A program made the translations under genes and the position numbers. This document shows, one piece after another, positions 10,578-20,300 of a DNA stretch of 64,000 bases. The stretch is from Pectobacterium actinidiae (GTDB lineage Bacteria; Pseudomonadota; Gammaproteobacteria; Enterobacterales; Enterobacteriaceae), in NCBI RefSeq assembly GCF_000803315.1, contig NZ_JRMH01000001.1, forward strand, positions 434,001-498,000, given 5' to 3'. The notes beneath the pieces are model-generated. The model was given only the letters and a program-made list of their open reading frames with translations, made no database searches and was not told the origin of the DNA. Position 1 is the stretch's first letter, and each line of letters opens with the position of its first letter.

Positions 10578-12527
10578 TTGAGTGACATGGCGAAAAACCT
10601 AATTCTCTGGTTAGTCATCGCAGTGGTGCTGATGTCTGTTTTCCAGAGCTTTGGGCCCAGCGAGTCGAATGGCCGTAGGGTGGATTATTCAACCTTCTTG
10701 ACTGAAGTGAATCAGGATCAGGTCCGTGAAGCACGTATTAACGGGCGTGAGATCAGTGTTATCAAAAAAGACAGCAACAGATACACGACTTACATTCCTG
10801 TCAATGACCCCAAGCTACTGGATAACCTGCTAACGAAGAACGTGAAAGTCGTTGGTGAGCCACCGGAAGAGCCGAGCTTACTGGCTTCTATCTTTATTTC
10901 CTGGTTCCCGATGCTGTTACTGATTGGCGTCTGGATCTTCTTCATGCGTCAAATGCAAGGCGGTGGCGGTAAAGGTGCCATGTCCTTCGGCAAGAGCAAA
11001 GCGCGTATGCTGACTGAAGATCAGATTAAGACGACGTTTGCTGATGTAGCCGGTTGTGACGAAGCGAAGGAAGAGGTTAGCGAACTGGTCGAGTACCTGC
11101 GCGAACCTAGCCGTTTCCAGAAACTGGGCGGTAAAATCCCGAAAGGCATTCTGATGGTCGGCCCGCCGGGAACCGGTAAAACGCTGCTGGCAAAAGCGAT
11201 TGCCGGCGAAGCGAAAGTGCCTTTCTTTACGATTTCCGGTTCTGACTTCGTTGAAATGTTTGTGGGTGTCGGTGCTTCTCGTGTCCGTGACATGTTCGAA
11301 CAGGCGAAGAAAGCCGCGCCTTGTATCATCTTCATCGATGAAATCGACGCCGTTGGCCGTCAGCGTGGCGCAGGTTTGGGCGGTGGTCATGATGAACGTG
11401 AACAAACGCTGAACCAAATGCTGGTTGAGATGGACGGCTTTGAAGGCAACGAGGGTATCATTGTCATTGCGGCAACTAACCGCCCTGATGTTCTTGACCC
11501 AGCACTGCTGCGTCCAGGCCGTTTTGACCGTCAGGTTGTCGTTGGCCTGCCAGATGTTCGCGGTCGTGAACAGATTCTGAAAGTTCACATGCGTCGCGTA
11601 CCGCTGTCTCCAGATATCGATGCGTCAGTGATTGCGCGTGGCACACCAGGCTTCTCTGGTGCGGATTTGGCTAACCTGGTTAACGAAGCTGCATTGTTCT
11701 CCGCGCGTGGCAACAAACGCGTTGTATCGATGGTTGAGTTCGAGAAAGCGAAAGACAAAATCATGATGGGGGCCGAGCGCCGTTCCATGGTTATGACTGA
11801 AAAGCAGAAAGAATCGACGGCGTATCATGAAGCAGGGCACGCGATCATCGGTCGTCTGGTGCCAGAGCACGACCCGGTCCATAAAGTGACGATCATTCCG
11901 CGTGGCCGTGCACTGGGTGTGACGTTCTTCCTGCCTGAAGGCGATGCGATCAGCGCCAGCCGTCAGAAGCTGGAAAGCCAGATCTCTACGCTGTACGGTG
12001 GTCGACTGGCTGAAGAAATCATTTACGGCGTGGAGCATGTTTCTACTGGTGCGTCCAATGACATCAAAGTGGCAACGTCGATTGCGCGTAACATGGTAAC
12101 GCAGTGGGGCTTCTCTGAAAAACTGGGTCCATTGCTTTATGCGGAAGAAGAAGGCGAAGTTTTCCTCGGTCGCTCCGTGGCAAAAGCGAAGCACATGTCG
12201 GATGAAACCGCGCGTATTATCGATCAGGAAGTAAAATCTCTGGTTGAACGTAACTACGTGCGTGCTCGCGAACTGCTGATGGCAAACATGGATATCCTTC
12301 ATTCAATGAAAGATGCGTTGATGAAGTATGAAACCATTGATGCGCCGCAGATCGACGACCTGATGGGGCGTAAGAAAGAGGTTCGTCCACCAGCAGGTTG
12401 GGAAGAGTCCCGCTCTGACAACGATTCTGGTAACGGTGGCGGTACACCTAAAGCCCCTACACCAGTAGATGAGCCACAGACGCCTAACCCCGGTAACACG
12501 ATGTCTGAGCAAGTGGACGATAAGTAA
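10578..12527 (+). CDS. ftsH: ATP-dependent zinc metalloprotease FtsH
   Basis: A membrane-anchored AAA+ protease that degrades LpxC, sigma-32, SecY and damaged membrane proteins. Two membrane segments (about 7-24 and 98-122) flank a periplasmic domain. The AAA module has Walker A GPPGTGKT, Walker [11 protein letters not shown] and a second-region [19 protein letters not shown]. The zinc site is HEAGH near residue 417. The TTG at 10578 is preferred because GAGG lies 8 bases upstream, whereas the ATG three codons later is too far from it. The C-terminal tail is polar and variable. Length is 649 residues. Confidence 0.96.
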   Translation: MSDMAKNLILWLVIAVVLMSVFQSFGPSESNGRRVDYSTFLTEVNQDQVREARINGREISVIKKDSNRYTTYIPVNDPKLLDNLLTKNVKVVGEPPEEPSLLASIFISWFPMLLLIGVWIFFMRQMQGGGGKGAMSFGKSKARMLTEDQIKTTFADVAGCDEAKEEVSELVEYLREPSRFQKLGGKIPKGILMVGPPGTGKTLLAKAIAGEAKVPFFTISGSDFVEMFVGVGASRVRDMFEQAKKAAPCIIFIDEIDAVGRQRGAGLGGGHDEREQTLNQMLVEMDGFEGNEGIIVIAATNRPDVLDPALLRPGRFDRQVVVGLPDVRGREQILKVHMRRVPLSPDIDASVIARGTPGFSGADLANLVNEAALFSARGNKRVVSMVEFEKAKDKIMMGAERRSMVMTEKQKESTAYHEAGHAIIGRLVPEHDPVHKVTIIPRGRALGVTFFLPEGDAISASRQKLESQISTLYGGRLAEEIIYGVEHVSTGASNDIKVATSIARNMVTQWGFSEKLGPLLYAEEEGEVFLGRSVAKAKHMSDETARIIDQEVKSLVERNYVRARELLMANMDILHSMKDALMKYETIDAPQIDDLMGRKKEVRPPAGWEESRSDNDSGNGGGTPKAPTPVDEPQTPNPGNTMSEQVDDK

Positions 12528-12558
12528 TTCGCCCGCGATCGACATCTGTAACTTATGA

Positions 12559-12584
12559 AACCCCAGCTCAGGCTGGGGTTTTTT
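12559..12584 (+). terminator. Rho-independent terminator after ftsH
   Basis: Stem AACCCCAGC / GCTGGGGTT, loop TCAG, then TTTT. It separates ftsH from folP. Confidence 0.88.
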
Positions 12585-12648
12585 ACTGGGAATGTTCTTC
12601 GAATCACATTTCACGCTAACTACATACACCAGAATGCGGAGGTAAATC

Positions 12649-13482
12649 ATGCAACTGGTTGCCAGAGACTCAACGCTGGATCTTTCCTGCCCACACATTA
12701 TGGGCATTCTTAACGTCACGCCTGACTCTTTTTCCGATGGCGGCAAACACAACAAGCTCGATACTGCATTACTGCACGTTCAGGAGATGATTACCGCTGG
12801 TGCGACCCTGATCGATATTGGCGGTGAATCAACACGCCCCGGAGCCGCTGACGTGAGCACGGAAGAAGAGCTGAGCCGTGTGGTACCCGTGGTGGAAGCC
12901 ATTGCTAAACGCTTTGACGTATGGATCTCAGTCGATACCTCAAAGCCGGAAGTGATGACGGCGTCGGCGCAGGCGGGGGCGCACCTGATTAATGATATTC
13001 GCGCTTTGCAAGAGCCGGGGGCTCTGGAGGCTGCGGCGGCAACAGGTTTGCCTGTGTGTCTGATGCACATGCAGGGTATGCCGAGAACCATGCAGCACAA
13101 GCCCCATTATGACGATCTGATGCAGGACATTGGCGATTTCCTGCAACAGCAGATTGAACGCTGTGTGAACGCCAATATTCCGAAAAATAAGCTATTGCTG
13201 GATCCCGGGTTCGGATTCGGTAAGAATCTTGCCCATAATTATACGCTTCTGGCTCGCCTGAGTGAGTTACATCGTTTTGAACTGCCTCTTCTGGTTGGCA
13301 TGTCGAGGAAATCCATGATTGGGCAGATCCTCAATGTACCGCCTGCACAGCGTGTTTATGGTAGCGTCGCTTGCGCGGTGATCGCCGCGATGCAGGGAGC
13401 ACAGATTATTCGCGTTCACGATGTTAAAGAAACGGCCGATGCCATGCGCATTGTTGAAGCTACCCTTTCTGCGAAGGAATAA
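12649..13482 (+). CDS. folP: Dihydropteroate synthase
   Basis: Condenses p-aminobenzoate with hydroxymethyl-dihydropterin diphosphate in folate synthesis; it is the sulfonamide target. Motifs include [16 protein letters not shown] near residue 18, [11 protein letters not shown] near residue 57 and the pterin-loop FGFGKN. Length is 277 residues, usual for the enterobacterial enzyme. It runs into glmM with 7 bases between them, as in E. coli. Confidence 0.96.
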   Translation: MQLVARDSTLDLSCPHIMGILNVTPDSFSDGGKHNKLDTALLHVQEMITAGATLIDIGGESTRPGAADVSTEEELSRVVPVVEAIAKRFDVWISVDTSKPEVMTASAQAGAHLINDIRALQEPGALEAAAATGLPVCLMHMQGMPRTMQHKPHYDDLMQDIGDFLQQQIERCVNANIPKNKLLLDPGFGFGKNLAHNYTLLARLSELHRFELPLLVGMSRKSMIGQILNVPPAQRVYGSVACAVIAAMQGAQIIRVHDVKETADAMRIVEATLSAKE

Positions 13483-13489
13483 AAACGAG

Positions 13490-14827
13490 ATGAGTAACCG
13501 CAAATATTTTGGTACCGATGGCGTACGCGGCAAGGTTGGCGATACGCCGATTACACCTGATTTTGTGCTTAAACTGGGTTGGGCCGCCGGGAAAGTTCTC
13601 GCGCGACATGGTTCTCGTAAGATTATTATCGGCAAAGATACCCGTATTTCTGGCTACATGCTGGAGTCTGCGCTGGAAGCTGGGCTGGCTGCTGCGGGGT
13701 TGTCGGCTTCTTTTACCGGCCCGATGCCAACGCCTGCGGTTGCTTATCTTACCCGTACGTTCCGTGCTGAAGCAGGCATCGTTATTTCGGCTTCTCATAA
13801 CCCGTATTACGACAACGGTATTAAATTTTTCTCAATTGACGGCACCAAGCTGCCGGATGATGTAGAAGAAGCGATCGAAGCTGAGCTGGAAAAACCGCTG
13901 ACGTGTGTTGAGTCAGCTGAATTAGGTAAAGCCAGCCGCATTGTTGATGCTGCCGGACGCTACATCGAATTTTGCAAAGGGACATTCCCGAGCGAACTGA
14001 GCCTGAATGGCTTAAAGATTGTCGTCGATTGCGCCAATGGTGCTACCTATCATATCGCCCCCAGCGTATTGCGCGAACTTGGTGCTAAAGTCATCACGAT
14101 TGGCTGTGAGCCGGATGGGATGAACATCAATGAAGAGTGTGGCGCGACGGACGTCAGACAGCTACAGGCGCGTGTACTGGCTGAAAAAGCGGACGTTGGG
14201 CTAGCGTTTGACGGCGATGGCGATCGGCTCATCATGGTCGACCATCTAGGCAACAAAGTCGATGGCGATCAGATTCTATATATCATCGCCCGTGAAGGTT
14301 TACGTCAAGGGCAACTGCGCGGTGGCGCGGTGGGCACGCTGATGAGTAACATGGGGCTTGAGGTTGCGTTAAAGCAACTGGGTATCCCGTTTGCTCGTGC
14401 CAAAGTGGGTGACCGCTATGTATTAGAAACGATGCAGGCAAAAGGGTGGCGCATCGGGGCAGAAAACTCCGGTCATGTGATCCTACTGGATAAAACCACG
14501 ACAGGCGACGGTGTGATTGCTGGTTTGCAAGTCCTTACCGCGATAGTGAAAAACCATATGAGCCTGCATGATTTATGCAGCGGTATGAAGCTGTTTCCAC
14601 AGATTCTGGTTAACGTGCGGTTTACGGGCGAACACGATCCGCTGGAAGATAAAAACGTGCAGCAGATTACGCAGGATGTGGAAAAAGAATTGGCTGGACG
14701 CGGGCGGGTATTGCTACGTAAATCCGGCACTGAGCCACTCATCCGTGTCATGGTTGAGGGTGAACACGAAGAGACGGTCATCGCGTTGGCGAATCGTATT
14801 GCTGATGCGGTGAAAGCCGTCGGCTGA
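13490..14827 (+). CDS. glmM: Phosphoglucosamine mutase
   Basis: Converts glucosamine-6-phosphate to glucosamine-1-phosphate for UDP-GlcNAc and peptidoglycan synthesis. The phosphoserine loop is [15 protein letters not shown] near residue 102, the metal loop AFDGDGDR near residue 241 and the sugar-binding loop GAENSGHV near 325; the phosphate-binding [12 protein letters not shown] is near the C-terminus. ATG 13490 gives 445 residues, the family length. A longer frame open from 13421 runs back into folP and is not used. Confidence 0.96.
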   Translation: MSNRKYFGTDGVRGKVGDTPITPDFVLKLGWAAGKVLARHGSRKIIIGKDTRISGYMLESALEAGLAAAGLSASFTGPMPTPAVAYLTRTFRAEAGIVISASHNPYYDNGIKFFSIDGTKLPDDVEEAIEAELEKPLTCVESAELGKASRIVDAAGRYIEFCKGTFPSELSLNGLKIVVDCANGATYHIAPSVLRELGAKVITIGCEPDGMNINEECGATDVRQLQARVLAEKADVGLAFDGDGDRLIMVDHLGNKVDGDQILYIIAREGLRQGQLRGGAVGTLMSNMGLEVALKQLGIPFARAKVGDRYVLETMQAKGWRIGAENSGHVILLDKTTTGDGVIAGLQVLTAIVKNHMSLHDLCSGMKLFPQILVNVRFTGEHDPLEDKNVQQITQDVEKELAGRGRVLLRKSGTEPLIRVMVEGEHEETVIALANRIADAVKAVG

Positions 14828-14837
14828 GGGCTTTTTT
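14813..14837 (+). terminator. Candidate terminator overlapping the end of glmM
   Basis: AAAGCC pairs with GGCTTT around a 10-base loop, then TTT. The stem begins inside the last glmM codons. It is modest in strength. Confidence 0.4.
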
Positions 14838-14932
14838 GATTCGCCAATCAGGTAGATAAGGCTTTCTATAGCTATCTTGTGTCGAAAGCCGCTGTTTTTT
14901 TCTGCAATCAACCTGCGGCGACTAAATTACCC

Positions 14933-14961
14933 TTGCGTACGCTACATCCTTTGGTTAGTAT
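14933..14961 (+). promoter_or_regulatory. Candidate promoter upstream of secG
   Basis: TTGCGT, a 17-base spacer and TAGTAT, about 110 bases upstream of secG, in a 249-bp gap with no gene. Confidence 0.4.
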
Positions 14962-15076
14962 TCAGACCCGCTTGATAAGGGATGTTCTACATCCTGCTTA
15001 GCGGAATGACACGCGGTTTACCGCCAGAATATAGCATCTCCATGAATCATGGGGAAAACGGTTAACGGGTACGACT

Positions 15077-15409
15077 ATGTACGAAGCTCTATTAGTAATT
15101 TTCCTGTTAGTATCGATCGGGCTTGTTGCCTTGATCATGCTTCAGCAGGGTAAAGGTGCTGATATGGGAGCGTCGTTCGGAGCAGGTGCTTCTGCCACTT
15201 TGTTCGGTTCGAGCGGCTCTGGTAATTTCATGACCCGCATGACGGCGATACTGGCGACCCTGTTCTTCATCATCAGTCTGATTCTGGGCAACTTAAGTTC
15301 GCTGCAGAAAAAAGGCGGTGCATGGGATAACCTGAGCCAGCCAGAAAAAGCTGAGCAGACGACAACGCCTGCTGCGCCTTCAACACCGGCGAGTGACATT
15401 CCGAAGTAA
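15077..15409 (+). CDS. secG: Protein-export membrane protein SecG
   Basis: A small subunit of the SecYEG translocon. The 110-residue sequence has two membrane helices (about 3-22 and 54-72) joined by a glycine/alanine-rich loop containing LQQGKGADMGASFGAG, the SecG signature. The C-terminus is a polar Pro/Ala/Thr tail. It is followed directly by tRNA-Leu, as in E. coli (secG-leuU). Confidence 0.95.
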   Translation: MYEALLVIFLLVSIGLVALIMLQQGKGADMGASFGAGASATLFGSSGSGNFMTRMTAILATLFFIISLILGNLSSLQKKGGAWDNLSQPEKAEQTTTPAAPSTPASDIPK

Positions 15410-15433
15410 GCGTTTTAAAGCAGTAATTGTGAT

Positions 15434-15520
15434 GCCGTGGTGGTGGAATTGGTAGACACGCTACCTTGAGGTGGTAGTGCCCGATTGGGCTTACGGGTTC
15501 AAGTCCCGTCCTCGGTACCA
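15434..15520 (+). tRNA. leuU: tRNA-Leu, anticodon GAG
   Basis: An 87-base class II tRNA including encoded CCA. Anticodon stem-loop CTACC-TTGAGGT-GGTAG gives anticodon GAG. The long variable arm GCCCGATTGGGC and the T-arm GGGTTCAAGTCCC are intact. The acceptor arms are GCCGTGG and CCTCGGT, which leaves a U-U mismatch at the fifth pair; the E. coli gene as I recall it has GCCGAGG there. It is positioned after secG like leuU. Confidence 0.95.
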
Positions 15521-15524
15521 ACAT

Positions 15525-15556
15525 AAAAAATAGACGTCAATGGACGTCTATTTTTT
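15525..15556. terminator. Bidirectional terminator after tRNA-Leu
   Basis: Stem AAAAAATAGACGTC, loop AATG, and its complement ending in a long T-run. It also faces the end of the minus-strand accessory genes that stop at 15583. Confidence 0.9.
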
Positions 15557-15582
15557 TGTCTTTAATTTACTCTCTCAGCGCC

Positions 15583-16599
15583 TTACAGGCGTACCAACTG
15601 CTTGCCAAAGTGTTTGCTGTCTAATAGGTCGATAAAGGCTTGGGGCGCATTCTCTATTCCCTCAACAATGTTCTCTCGATATTTTAATCGTTCTTTCTCA
15701 ACGGCATCCAACAGCCAGATGTTTGCTTCCGCATAGTCTTTGAACCATTCTGTCACAAGAAAAAAGCGGCTTAGCGGGGCATCGGGTAGCGAAGAGAAAA
15801 ATGCTACCGTGCTGGATGCGTCAACGTCAGGATCCTGATTGTATTGTGCCGCACTGCCACAGACGGGGACTCTTGCGCCTTCGTTAAGCAGTTTGGCAAC
15901 GAAAAGTGAAACTCTGCCGCCAACGTTTTCAAAATAGATATCAATTCCGTTAGGGCAGGCAGCCCGCAAGGCGTGATTTAAGTCATCTTCTTTATAATTA
16001 ATGCAGGCGTCGAAGCCTAATGTCTCAACGACATAGCGACATTTCTCTTCGCTTCCAGCCAGACCGACAACCCGGCATCCAGCTTGTTTACCTAACTGAC
16101 CGACGACGGAACCTACGCCCCCTGATGCGGCGGAGACCACCAGCGTTTCTCCCGCTTTAGGTTTGGCAATTTTGTTCATGCCAAAATAAGCGGAACGTCC
16201 CGGTGTACCCACCACGCCGAGAAAAATAGAGGGGGATAGGGTCGTTGACGGCAGGCGATGTGTAATAAAATCTTGAGGTGTACCGACATAGTATTTCTGC
16301 CAGCCTGAAAAGGTGAACACACAATCTCCAACCTTAAAGTGTGGGTTCTTCGTTGCCACGACGTAGCCTACCGTTTCGCCTTGAATCACTTCTCCCTGTT
16401 TGATTGGGCTCACATAGGCTGTGTTCTTGTTAAGCCGTGGGCGTGTATAAAGATCAATAGATAGCCATTTGTTTTCAACCAGATATTCGCCGGGCTGTAG
16501 TGCATTGATATGGCGTTCTTCGAGCCTGAAATCCTCTAACTGTGCGGGGCCATCAGGATGACGATTCAATACAATCAGCTTGTTTTCTAACGGATTCAT
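15583..16599 (-). CDS. NADPH-dependent medium-chain reductase (CurA/LTB4DH-like)
   Basis: A zinc-independent medium-chain dehydrogenase/reductase of the curcumin reductase / leukotriene-B4 12-hydroxydehydrogenase / prostaglandin reductase group, which reduces double bonds of alpha,beta-unsaturated carbonyls. The N-terminal domain carries LSIDLYTRPRL; the cofactor-binding motif is VSAASGGVGSVVGQL near residue 145, and FENVGG follows. ATG 16599 (338 residues) has TAGGGA upstream; the earlier ATG at 16620 has no ribosome-binding site. It is the last gene of the minus-strand accessory run, next to the PKS/NRPS genes, so a tailoring role on an enone is possible but unproven. Confidence 0.8.
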   Translation of the reverse strand: MNPLENKLIVLNRHPDGPAQLEDFRLEERHINALQPGEYLVENKWLSIDLYTRPRLNKNTAYVSPIKQGEVIQGETVGYVVATKNPHFKVGDCVFTFSGWQKYYVGTPQDFITHRLPSTTLSPSIFLGVVGTPGRSAYFGMNKIAKPKAGETLVVSAASGGVGSVVGQLGKQAGCRVVGLAGSEEKCRYVVETLGFDACINYKEDDLNHALRAACPNGIDIYFENVGGRVSLFVAKLLNEGARVPVCGSAAQYNQDPDVDASSTVAFFSSLPDAPLSRFFLVTEWFKDYAEANIWLLDAVEKERLKYRENIVEGIENAPQAFIDLLDSKHFGKQLVRL

Positions 16600-16651
16600 A
16601 ATATTCCCTATATTTATCATTCATGATGTTATGCACTACCTGTCGCGCTGA

Positions 16652-17278
16652 TCAGGCAGCGTTATCGTGTGCGAGTGAGGACCAGCGATGCTTTGGCCAT
16701 CGGAAACTGAAGATCACCAGCAGTAGCGTAAGCGGCCATCCGCTGATGAGGACAATCGTATCCATCGGTAGCCCAGGCTGGCGGGAAAGGAGGTAGATAA
16801 TGATGGCTTTCACCAGATAAACCAGAATCCAGACCAGTGATACCTCGTTCCAGACTCGGACGTACTGCGGTGTGCCATAAACGGGGAGCGTCTTAAGCGC
16901 TGGCGTAGCTTGTTCCGCCAATGTTTGTATGACTGGACGCCCCTTGAGGCTGTAAAGGGTAAAAATAATCACGGTTGATATTGCGCCGCTGATCGACAAA
17001 AAGACGCTCTCCTGATGCATATCAAACAGGATGACGCCTTCCAGATAAAGGTAGTGGCTAAGCCCCGACACAAGGATGAGAGCAATGATTGGCAGATAGC
17101 CTTGCCAACGGCTGATGAGTTGCAGTACACCGGAATAGATCGCGGTTATTAACAGCGCGACGCCCGCCCCCCATTGTAAAAATGCGATGTTGTAAATAAT
17201 GACCGGTATGATGATGGTCAGAAGCGCATCGCGCGATACCAGATATCGCCAAACGGTTAACGACGGGGGATGGCCCAT
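16652..17278 (-). CDS. Multi-spanning membrane protein of unknown function
   Basis: A 208-residue hydrophobic protein with about six membrane segments (for example LLTIIIPVIIYNIAFL, VFLSISGAISTVIIFTLYSL, VWILVYLVKAIIIYLL, LISGWPLTLLLVIFSF). It resembles the loosely defined VC0807-type small membrane proteins that I recall; no transporter motif is evident. It has a good GAGGAG site upstream of ATG 17278. It lies between the terminal NRPS gene and the reductase, 63 bases after the NRPS stop across a hairpin. Export, immunity or an unrelated role all remain open. Confidence 0.6.
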   Translation of the reverse strand: MGHPPSLTVWRYLVSRDALLTIIIPVIIYNIAFLQWGAGVALLITAIYSGVLQLISRWQGYLPIIALILVSGLSHYLYLEGVILFDMHQESVFLSISGAISTVIIFTLYSLKGRPVIQTLAEQATPALKTLPVYGTPQYVRVWNEVSLVWILVYLVKAIIIYLLSRQPGLPMDTIVLISGWPLTLLLVIFSFRWPKHRWSSLAHDNAA

Positions 17279-17296
17279 GTTCTCTCCTCACTTACG

Positions 17297-17335
17297 TCAT
17301 AAAATCGCCGTTCTGCGTTGGAAACCGCAGACGGC
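17297..17335 (-). terminator. Bulged hairpin with T-run after the NRPS gene
   Basis: On the minus strand TCGCCGT-CTGCG pairs with CGCAG-(A)-ACGGCGA around an 8-base loop, with one bulged base, and is followed by TTTTAT. This looks like a partial terminator between the TE-containing NRPS and the membrane-protein gene, able to lower expression of the last two genes. Confidence 0.55.
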
Positions 17336-17342
17336 GAATGTG

Positions 17343-20300
17343 TTATTGCCATACTTTTTTGAGCTGTTCGGCTATGCGAGAAATATGTGGGGCGTTCATC
17401 ATTGAGATATGATCGCCGGAAGTTGGCAGTACCGTCAGGCAACCTGAAGTGAGGCGACGCCATCCCAGTCCAGTCTCTGGCAGACGGATACGACCGGGTA
17501 AAATATCTTCCGCTTCGACGACCAGCACATCACCTGAGTAGCACTCGCCACGGTAAGCATCTGTCGCATAGATATGGGTTTGCAGGATATTGATAAAATC
17601 CTGAAATGCTCCAGGCCCAATCGACTCAGGAACCAGTCCCACACGTTTGAACTCAGCCAGAAAGCGCGACGTTCGTTGCGCATTGCTCATGTCTGCAAGC
17701 GACTGCTCCGAAAGATCGAAAGACGCACCGGTAAACAACGCCACTTTATGTGCGAAATACGCCAGACGTTCCGCCTCATTCATGCCTGCTGAGTCGTCGA
17801 TGTTGATCTCTGGTGCTGGTTGGTCCAACACGAGTACCGTCGGTGTTATGCCTTTTCTCGTGAGCTGCTGCGCCATTTCAAAAGCGATAGTTGCGCCGAG
17901 AGACCATCCTCCTAATACCAGACGAGAATGATGAACGATGTCGCCAGCTTCTGAGAGATAGAAAGCGGCGAGTGTTTTGATGTCGGCGTTATAAGGCTGG
18001 TTAACGCTGAAATCGGGCACCTGAATGCCATAGATCGGATAGCGCTCGCCCAATTCACGCGCCAGCGCGGAATAGCACAGCACGTTACCGCCTGCTGGAT
18101 GGATCAGAAGTAAAGTGGGTTTATCTTCAGGCTGCCCACGATTGATCGTCACTCTTGCGGTTTGAGTCTGTGATCCCTTTTCTTCAATCACTCGGGCCAA
18201 TTGGGCAATGCTGCTATTTTCGAACAACTGCCCAAGAGACAGTGATGTCCCAAAGTGCTGGTTAACGCTCAGGATGAGCTTTAATGCGCTGAGAGAATTC
18301 CCGCCAAGGGTAAAGAAGTTCTCCTGCGTATCAATCGTCTCGCTTTGTAAAATGTCGCGATAAATTTCATGCAGGTCGTGTTCGCGCTGATTTTCCGGCG
18401 CATGGAGTGCTACGCGCTTTTCTGCTGAGGGCAGGGGTAACGCGGCATAATTTATCTTACCGCTGGCGGTTAATGGCATCGCCTCTAGCCATACCCAGCG
18501 TTCGGGATGCATATAGTCTGGCAGTTTTTTTTGCAGCGCCGTTTTTACCGTGGTCTGGCTGGGTTCATCAATGCCGCACAGGTATGCGGTTAAGACGGTT
18601 TCCCCGTGGTGCAGCGTGTTTTGTTTAATGGCAACGTGGGTCGCATTAGCAACCTGTTGCAATGCCTGCTCAATCTCCGTCAGTTCAACACGATAGCCGC
18701 GCACTTTAACCTGACGATCCAAACGCCCCATAAATTCAAGATTGCCATCAGGCAGGAGGCGACCTTTGTCACCGCTGCGATAGAGCCGTTCGCCCTCCAG
18801 ATAAGGGTGAGGAATAAAGCGGGCGTTATTTTGATCTGGCAGGCCGATGTACCCTTCTGCGACATGTGAACCGCCCAGATAAATTTCGCCCGGTAAGCCC
18901 GTCGGAACGAGCTGGTGATAAGCATCAAGTAGCAGGACATGGCTATCGGACAGAGGCTTACCGATGGGCAAATAGTCACCTGAAAGGCGACAGAGATCGT
19001 CCGGCACTGGATAGGTGGTGACGCCGACGGTGCATTCTGTTGGACCATAATGGTTGAGGATGCGACAGGACGTTTGGAACTCGCGTACGCGCTTGATGAG
19101 TGACAGAGGAACGCGTTCTCCGCCGATAACCAGCAACTGGCGAGGCAACAACGCGTTAGCCTGCGGTGACGTTAGTAACGTCGCTAAATGCGACGGCGTG
19201 ATTTTTATGCAATCGACCGGATAGTGCGCCAGATAAGCGAACAGCTCCTGTGGGGAGCGGAGTAATTCCGTGCTGATCACCTCTAACTGACCTTGGTGAA
19301 TCAGTGCAGGGAACAGAACCGTGTGTGCCAAATCGGTTGTGAAGGATGAAAACATGCCGTAGCGGGCATCGGGCGGCAGGTTGAGCACGGATCGAATGGC
19401 CTGACAGTAGTGGCTAAGCTGTGAGTGTTTGACACGAACGCCTTTTGGTTTGCCGGTACTGCCCGAGGTATAAATGATGTAAGCTGGGCCATCCGTAACC
19501 TGTGGTTGTGATGGATTGCTCACCGGCATCCTACTGCGATTTTGTCTTACGTAGAGGCAGGGGAGCGTGTCACCGGGTGACTGTTTGTCGATGATGACGC
19601 AACGGGCGGCGGAGTTTTTCAGGATGAACTCAACCTGCTGTGCAGGAAGATCCATATCGACCGGGACATAGCATCCGCCAGCTTTTAACACGGCCAGAAT
19701 CGCGACGACGTAATATTCGCTTTTCGGCATGAACAGTGCGACACACTCCCCCTGCGCAATGCCGTCTTTCTGGAGCTGATGTGCCAGTTGGTTTGCCCGT
19801 TCATTGAGCTGAGCATAGCTGAATGCGCGCCCTTCACAACGAACGGCGATGGCATCGGGATTTTGTCGTGCCTGTTGTTCAAACTGCATATGCACCGCAG
19901 GCGGGAACGCGGTAGCGGTCGGGTGGCACTGTGCAATGGTCGCACTACGTTCTTCACCGCTTAGCAGTGAGATATCCCGGACGGTTAATTGCGGCTGGGT
20001 GATTAAGGTTTCGAGAAGAGTCCGCAGATCGTTCAGCATGCGCTGGATAGTGCTGCTGGAAAATAATGCGCTGCTGTAGTTCATGGTGAACAACAGGCCG
20101 TCACTATCTTTGTCTTCCTCTACCCATAAGTTCAGATCCAGTTTAGCGGTACCGTAATCCACTTTTAACGGCTTATATTTGAACCCGCCATGGCTACTGT
20201 GAAAATGAGGGAAGACCTGATACGTCAAGATTGCCTGGAAGATCGGATTGATCTGGGGATTACGCACATAGGTAATTTCGTCCAGAATATAATTGAACGG

